From the NCBI GenBank assembly GCA_947000775.1, contig CAMQGK010000341.1, positions 4,743,501 to 4,807,500 on the forward strand: a stretch of DNA of 64,000 nucleotides, written 5' to 3'. The position numbers were made by a program, and so were the translations under genes. Below the pieces are notes generated by a model. That model was not told where the DNA came from and searched no databases. It worked only from the letters and a program-made list of their open reading frames with translations. This DNA comes from Pterois miles (lineage: Eukaryota; Chordata; Actinopteri; Perciformes; Scorpaenidae). Positions 58,852 to 64,000 of this stretch are shown here, in pieces; position 1 is the stretch's first letter, and each line of letters starts with the position of its first letter.

Positions 58852-61800
58852 ATGGAGCTGGAGGACCAATGGTGGAAAGGACAGCTCGCTGCAGACATCT
58901 ACCAGGCGCTACGGTACAAAGTGAGTGGGACACAATCAGCTCAGTGATGGCTGCCAAAACACCCTGCAGCAGCCAGCATATAACCCCTTATAATAACCTC
59001 TTTTTACCCTGTGTCTGTGTTTTATGTATGTATGTATTTATTTATTTATGCCACCCTTTCATCTGTGCTCTTTTTAGTGGATATCTGTATGTTTTTTGTT
59101 TTTGTTTTTTTAATCTGATCTGATTGTTAAGTCATTACATACACAAATCCCTTCATTATTTATTTATTCATTTATTCAATCATTCATTTATGTATTTATG
59201 CTACCCCCTCACAAATCAGTTTTTTTGTTTTGTTTTGTTTTTTTGGTGGATATCTGTATGTTGGGTTTTTTGTTTGTTTGTTGTCTTTAGAATCTGATGA
59301 TAAATTGGTAAATAAGTCAGTTCTAAATTAATTTTATTTATTTTTGTATGCCACCCCTATGTATATTGGCAGATACCTAGAAAAATAAATCTGGAGACAA
59401 CTTCATTTTTATTTTTGTATTTATTGTTACTTAAGAACGCCCAAAATATGTAACAAGAGAGTAAAAGAAATATTTTGCTGGTAAAAAAAAAAAAAGATGA
59501 ACCTGTCTTTTCTGTCTGGTAGTGCTGGGCGATATGATGATATGATGTCTATATATAATCGTCAAAATGATAGAAAAATATCTATTGTGTATATGCTGTA
59601 ATTTTTTATATTGTTTCTTCTTTGCAATATTAGTTAAGCCTATATTTATTACTTTTTTCTCTATAATTTTGCTTAAAACTGTTCATTTTGCCTTCATGTT
59701 CTTAAAATGAGAAAATACTCAATATTTTCATTTGTCAAATATTAAATTCACAGACTATACAAAAACAGACTGATCATTCTTATAATTATTTCATGTAGAT
59801 GTTTTATAACTATATTTCCTGACTATTTATTGAATTACCAGAAAACATGCTGTTCCATTATATATGTTATCGAGATATGAAATGATCTAAATTCTAAATT
59901 AGATCATTTCTAAATCTAAATCAATTCTAATTCTAAATCTAAAGCCCAGCTCTGGTGTGTGCATTGTGTATATGTTGTGTATACATAGTATTATAGCAGA
60001 GTAAAACTAAACTAAAATATTGTGACCATCAACTCAAGCTCGACATGTCTTAACAGGAGCTCAAGTTGCCGTCCTACAAAGGCCAGTCCCCTCAGCTCAA
60101 CTTGAGGCGATACTTTGCCGACCTCATCGCCATCGTCAGCAACCGCTTCAGGCTGTGTCCTGCCGCCAGACACCTGGCCGTCTACCTGCTGGACCTCTTC
60201 ATGGACCGCTATGACGTCACAGTGCAGCAGCTCCACATGGTCTCACTCTCATGTCTTCTTCTGGCCAGTAAGTTAGTAACTGACCTCATACTCATCACGT
60301 GTGGCCGTTTCTGATCTCTGCATGGTGTGATGGCTTTCAAACTCTTCTGCACTGCAGGTAAATTTGAGGAAAGGGAGGACCGGGTGCCCAAGCTGGAGAC
60401 CCTGAACAGCCTGGGCTGCATGAGCTCCATGAACCTGGTCCTGACCAAGCAGGGTTTACTGCACATGGAGCTGCTGCTGCTGGAAACCTTCCAGTGGAAC
60501 CTGTACCTCCCTACAGCCGCTCATTTCATAGAGTACTACCTGTCTATTGCCGTCCATGAGGGAGACCTGCATGATGGATGGCCCATGACCTGCCTGGACA
60601 AGACCAAACTGTACATGGCCAAGTATGCTGATTACTTCCTGGAGGTTTCCTTGCAAGGTAAGTTGCTTTTAGTAAGGTTTTTGGACCACATAGTCCTACA
60701 GATGGCCCTCAATGTGGGATTAGAAGACCTACGAGGGTCTTTGAAGCAGTGAAGTCAGGTCCCCAAAGTTCACACTTTTCAAATCAAAAGAAATGATGCC
60801 AATGTATACACGTGACGTCAAGTATTGATCTTGTCTTATGTAAACTATTAACAGCTTAACAATCCAGTGGCTCACAGGCGGGTCCAGCCGCTATTCTGTC
60901 TTTCAGAGGATGTAGTGCCCATGTCATGTTTGCTTCTCAGGGAAGAGGCTAAATAATGCTCCAAAGTTATGCTAAATTTTTGGTGAGGGAAAACTATCAT
61001 GGCCATTTTCAAAGGGGTCCCTTGACCTCTGACCTCCAGATGTGTGAATGTAAATGGGTTCTCTGGGTCCCCACCAGTCTCCCCTTTACAGACATGCCCA
61101 CTTTATGATAATCACAGTCAGTCTGGATCAAGTTATAGTCAAGTCAGCACTCTGACACACTGACAGCTGTTGTTGCCTGTTGGGCTGCAGTTTGTCATGT
61201 TATGATTTGAGTATATTTTTAACGCTAAATGCAGAACCTGTGAGGGTTTCTGGACAATATTTGTCATTGTTTTGTGTTGTTATACACAATACATACATTT
61301 GCACAAAGCAGCATATTTGTCCACTCCCATGTTGATAAGAGTATTAAATACTATTAAATACTTGACAAATCAAAACAAATCCAATGCCAGCTGGGATCGG
61401 CTCCAGGCCCTGTGACCTTTAACGGGATAAGCAGTTGAAGATGGATGGATGGAAGGAGAGATGCAAAGTCTAATCACACACATTGTCTTCTTTCAGCCCA
61501 TTTCAACTAGATGGTTTTAGAAAAGGTTATTTTGATTGTTCATACGGATTAAATGATTTCATATATCTGTCCATCTGCTGTGTGTAATACATTAATTTAG
61601 AATTTAACTAGGGCTGCAACTAGCAATTATTTCCATTGTCGATTATTTTTGTTGATTAATCGATTAGTTGTTTGGTCTATAAAATATCAGAAAATGGTGA
61701 AAAATGTTGATCAGTGTTTCCAAAAGCCCAAGATGACATCCTGTAATGTCTTGTTCTGTCTACAACTCAAAGATTTTCAGTTTACCGTTACAGAGGATGA

Positions 61801-62772
61801 GAAAAATCAGAAAATATTCACATTGAAGAAGCTGGAATCAAAAATGCCTTACATAGCCTTAGCAGGAGCAAGGGTTTGTACTCTCTTCCCTGAATGGATT
61901 GATGTGGTTATGAATATCAAACTGAATGACCAAGATGTTGTCTCATTTTTTCTTTTAGATAACCGCTAAGGAGAAATCAACAAGTAAATCTAGCTTTAGC
62001 TAAGGCTAGCTGTGTCATCTCACCAGCTAGCTTTCACTTCATGCAGCGCTCTTTGTTTTAGCCGTCTAGTTTGCTGTCTTTCTGTGGCGACAGCAGCTAT
62101 AACAGCCCACAAATTACGCAAATTTCATATGGTTTTATTAAAATATATGTCATAATAGCATTAGATTTTATACATAAAAAATTATCTTGGCTCTAACTCC
62201 ATTTTGACTTATTAAGTTAAATGTCACTGCATTTCAGTTTTTTGCTGCATGTATTGATGGATTGCTGTTTTCTTTCTTCCCTCAGATCATGTGTTTTTGT
62301 GTTTCGCCCCCTCGCTGGTGTCGGCGGCGTGCGTGGCCACCTCCCGCCTCATCCTCCACCTGTCCCCAACATGGCCTCCCCGCCTGCAGCGCCTCACGGG
62401 CTACACATGGGAGAGCCTGGTCCCGTGCGCCGAGAAACTTCTCATGTATGTAATCCGTGTGTTGCTCAGACACTACGTTTCGTTGACAGCTAATAAAAAT
62501 AAATTTGGTCATCGAGGACAATCAAACGTGCAGGAATTCATGGATACTGACAGCACAATACATGGTGCCACATTACACAAGGACAATGGGATCTCGTAGG
62601 CCGTACAAGCAGACAGTAGCGTACACATTTCACGCTTCACAGTCAACACACTCTCCTTACCGTACTGAATCTTTTCACTAACCAGCAATGCAACTCTTTG
62701 TTCCTATTTTTCTAGTGCACACGACAGTGACGTCAAAGAGGCCAACAAGCAAAAGTGCCAGCAGCCCGGCCA

Positions 62773-62803
<31 letters not shown>

Positions 62804-63100
62804 CCGCAGCAGCAGCAGGGCCAGACGGTGTACCACGGTTCAGGCCAGACAGCCACCGTGGGACAGTACCTGCACCGGGCCGGCGTGCAGTTCCCCCCCC
62901 AGCAGGCTCCGCAGCCGGGCCTGGCCCCGAACCTCAGGCCTGCCTCCTACCTCAGCCACTCCACTGCCAGCCTGCAGCCTCCCAACGCCAACAACGCTCA
63001 GGCCATCACCGCTTCCCAGGATCCAAAGTCCAGCATTCCCAACAGAGCTTACCAAGTCAGCATGCACTACACCTGCGCTGCTCCGTGCTTCGACAGATGA
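58852..63100 (+). CDS. ccnj: Cyclin J
   Basis: Cyclin J is a divergent cyclin, thought to partner a CDK in the nucleus. Five coding exons: 58,852-58,920 (phase 0), 60,057-60,267 (phase 1), 60,358-60,657 (phase 1), 62,286-62,445 (phase 2) and 62,716-63,100 (stop TGA 63,098-63,100). The total is 1,125 nt, 374 residues; human is about 372-383. It begins [20 protein letters not shown], matching human [20 protein letters not shown]. The cyclin N-box contains [15 protein letters not shown] and ends [16 protein letters not shown]. The second cyclin fold has [20 protein letters not shown]. After it comes a glutamine tract (from 62,769) and a low-complexity tail ending [10 protein letters not shown], like human FPCITPCFER. 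The start is chosen by homology and a good ATG context. Confidence 0.95.
59025..59400 (+). repeat. Diverged tandem repeat in ccnj intron 1
   Basis: Successive units share tatttatgccaccctttcat (or variants such as tatttatgctaccccctcac), then gtggatatctgtatg and a T/G-rich run. They start near 59,035, 59,190 and 59,335, a period of about 150 bp. Confidence 0.6.
59521..59955 (+). mobile_element. hAT-like MITE, copy 2
   Basis: It begins agtgctgggcgatatgatga and ends aaagcccagctctg, so the ends form an inverted GCTGGGC/GCCCAGC pair. The interior matches the 57,200 copy. Confidence 0.65.
60960..61375 (+). repeat. Dispersed repeat R1, most complete copy
   Basis: This is an uninterrupted copy with gtcccttgacctctgacctc and tgggtccccaccagtctccc, ending near tactattaaatacttgac. 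It lies in ccnj intron 3. Confidence 0.75.
61385..61460 (+). mobile_element. SINE-like tail fragment
   Basis: It contains gccagctgggatcggctcca and gggataagcagttgaagatg then GGAT repeats, like the 3' end of the 36,795 copy. Confidence 0.6.
61611..61850 (+). mobile_element. hAT-like MITE (agggctgcaact type)
   Basis: It starts agggctgcaactagcaatta and contains gattaatcgattagttgttt and aagcccaagatgacatcc, a frequent teleost MITE. The open frame across it is an artefact of the repeat. Confidence 0.65.
62765..62821 (+). repeat. ccnj: CAG/CAA repeat coding a glutamine tract in ccnj
   Basis: In the ccnj frame CAG and CAA triplets encode an almost pure Gln tract, broken by a Pro. Similar tail positions in human CCNJ are Gln-rich but shorter. 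Confidence 0.85.
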
Positions 63101-63678
63101 TGGAGTTTCAGGACGTGAGGAGGAAGAGAGAACATCTGTTTCTCACTGAAGGAAAAAGTTTTTAATTTGGAGAGACTTTATGAGATTGGTACAGCACTTT
63201 GAACCATTGCAATGTGCAATATGCATACTGTAATTTTTTGTGGAGAGCCTGTATTAGGATTATTTTTGTTTTGTTGGAAATATCAGGTATGAATGTTGTT
63301 GTGAGGTGGCTAGAGGCAGAGTTTGCACCCACCAGTGTCACTGTATAATTTAGCTACAGACCAAAAGTCTTGTATTTATTTGAGCCAGACTACCTCAGAA
63401 GTATTGAATGTATAAATACCTCACGCCTGTAGCCTTTAAGATATAAGAGCCGTTACAAAAAGGGACTTATGTTGGTTTGTGGTTGAGATTAACGAACACA
63501 GCTTTTGTAGGTGTTCTGTACCTCGAACTTTTCTTTCTTTCTTTATTTTGATGTCATTTGTAAAACTAAGAAGAAGAAAAAAACTCCTAGATGTCAATTT
63601 ATTTGCAGAGAAAATTGTTGCTCTTCTGTACACAGAGGATTTCAGTCAGTGCTGTGCACTTCTACGATGATAGTTTTA

Positions 63679-63684
63679 AATAAA
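63679..63684 (+). terminator. ccnj: ccnj poly(A) signal
   Basis: AATAAA lies 579 nt after the ccnj stop, in an AT-rich 3' UTR. Confidence 0.7.
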
Positions 63685-63704
63685 ATACAAATCTGTGTTG
63701 GTTG

Positions 63705-64000
63705 AACTGAGATTTCTTTCCTGTTTATTTCTTTGAAATCCCCAAAATGAGCCTGTGTTCCCTGGTGATAACAGAAAGGTCAGCTGTCGTGCACGGATAC
63801 TTTTACACAGTTCATCATGGTATTACATTCATTTTCATTTTACTCCAGGTTCAACCCCATCGCACACTTGGAAAAGGAATAAGCTTTAATAACACTTGTT
63901 TACCTGAAATGGTACTGAGTACCAGCACCTCCTGAGTAAAGGAACACTCCTGAACGCATCTGAAAACGCATCTGAAGTTTATGTTGATTTGACACTGTAC
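63705..64000. other. Downstream of ccnj, nothing recognised
   Basis: About 300 bp after the ccnj 3' end. No repeat or exon was recognised. Confidence 0.5.

Noticed and set aside
61649..61969. 106-codon plus-strand frame inside ccnj intron 3
   Set aside because: It follows the text of a common teleost hAT MITE (agggctgcaact type), so it is repeat-derived.
1..64000. CRISPR arrays, operons or other prokaryotic systems
   Set aside because: The window is vertebrate nuclear DNA; the repeats seen are transposons, SINEs and microsatellites with no spacer-repeat regularity.

Overview
The window is nuclear DNA from a ray-finned fish, most likely a percomorph teleost. The coding exons read as orthologues of vertebrate genes, and the non-coding DNA is packed with typical teleost repeats: Tc1-like and hAT-like elements, RTE/Rex3-type LINE 3' ends, tRNA-headed SINEs and MITEs. 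Four genes are supported, in the order dntt (minus strand, 5' end only), blnk (plus), znf518a (minus) and ccnj (plus). This matches the human 10q24.1 block DNTT-BLNK-ZNF518A-CCNJ, so the segment is an old conserved neighbourhood and not an assembly artefact.

Layout. 1-10.8 kb: exons 2 and 1 of dntt (terminal transferase, BRCT region) on the minus strand, separated by an 8.8 kb intron rich in MITEs. 10.8-17.7 kb: divergent intergenic DNA, with a chain of good splice signals on the minus strand at 14.1-15.7 kb that may be an undescribed small transcript. 17.7-46.1 kb: blnk (B-cell linker/SLP-65), with about two dozen small exons that I joined by phase. The SH2 domain is at the 3' end. 46.1-52.9 kb: znf518a, convergent with blnk, whose poly(A) signal lies only about 50 bp from that of blnk. 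58.4-63.7 kb: ccnj (cyclin J), five coding exons.

The main finding is at the 5' end of blnk. There are two alternative starts. One (32,314) encodes the short N-terminus known from mammals and gives a 455-residue protein, against 456 in human. The other starts 14.6 kb further upstream with three exons (17,727; 18,022; 27,980) that encode most of a SAM domain like that of the paralogue SLP-76. Both end in the same phase and splice into the same exon at 33,452, which supplies the last SAM helix. The gene can therefore make a SAM-containing 494-residue adaptor and a SAM-less one, and the N-terminal helix of mammalian BLNK looks like the leftover last helix of an ancestral SAM domain.

Functionally, dntt (V(D)J junctional diversity) and blnk (B-cell receptor signalling) are lymphoid genes lying back to back, while znf518a (zinc-finger chromatin protein) and ccnj (cyclin) are broadly acting genes. 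Repeat content is heavy in introns, with several nested or paired insertions described below. I had no alignment or database; all homology calls are from recalled family sequences and from exon phase bookkeeping.
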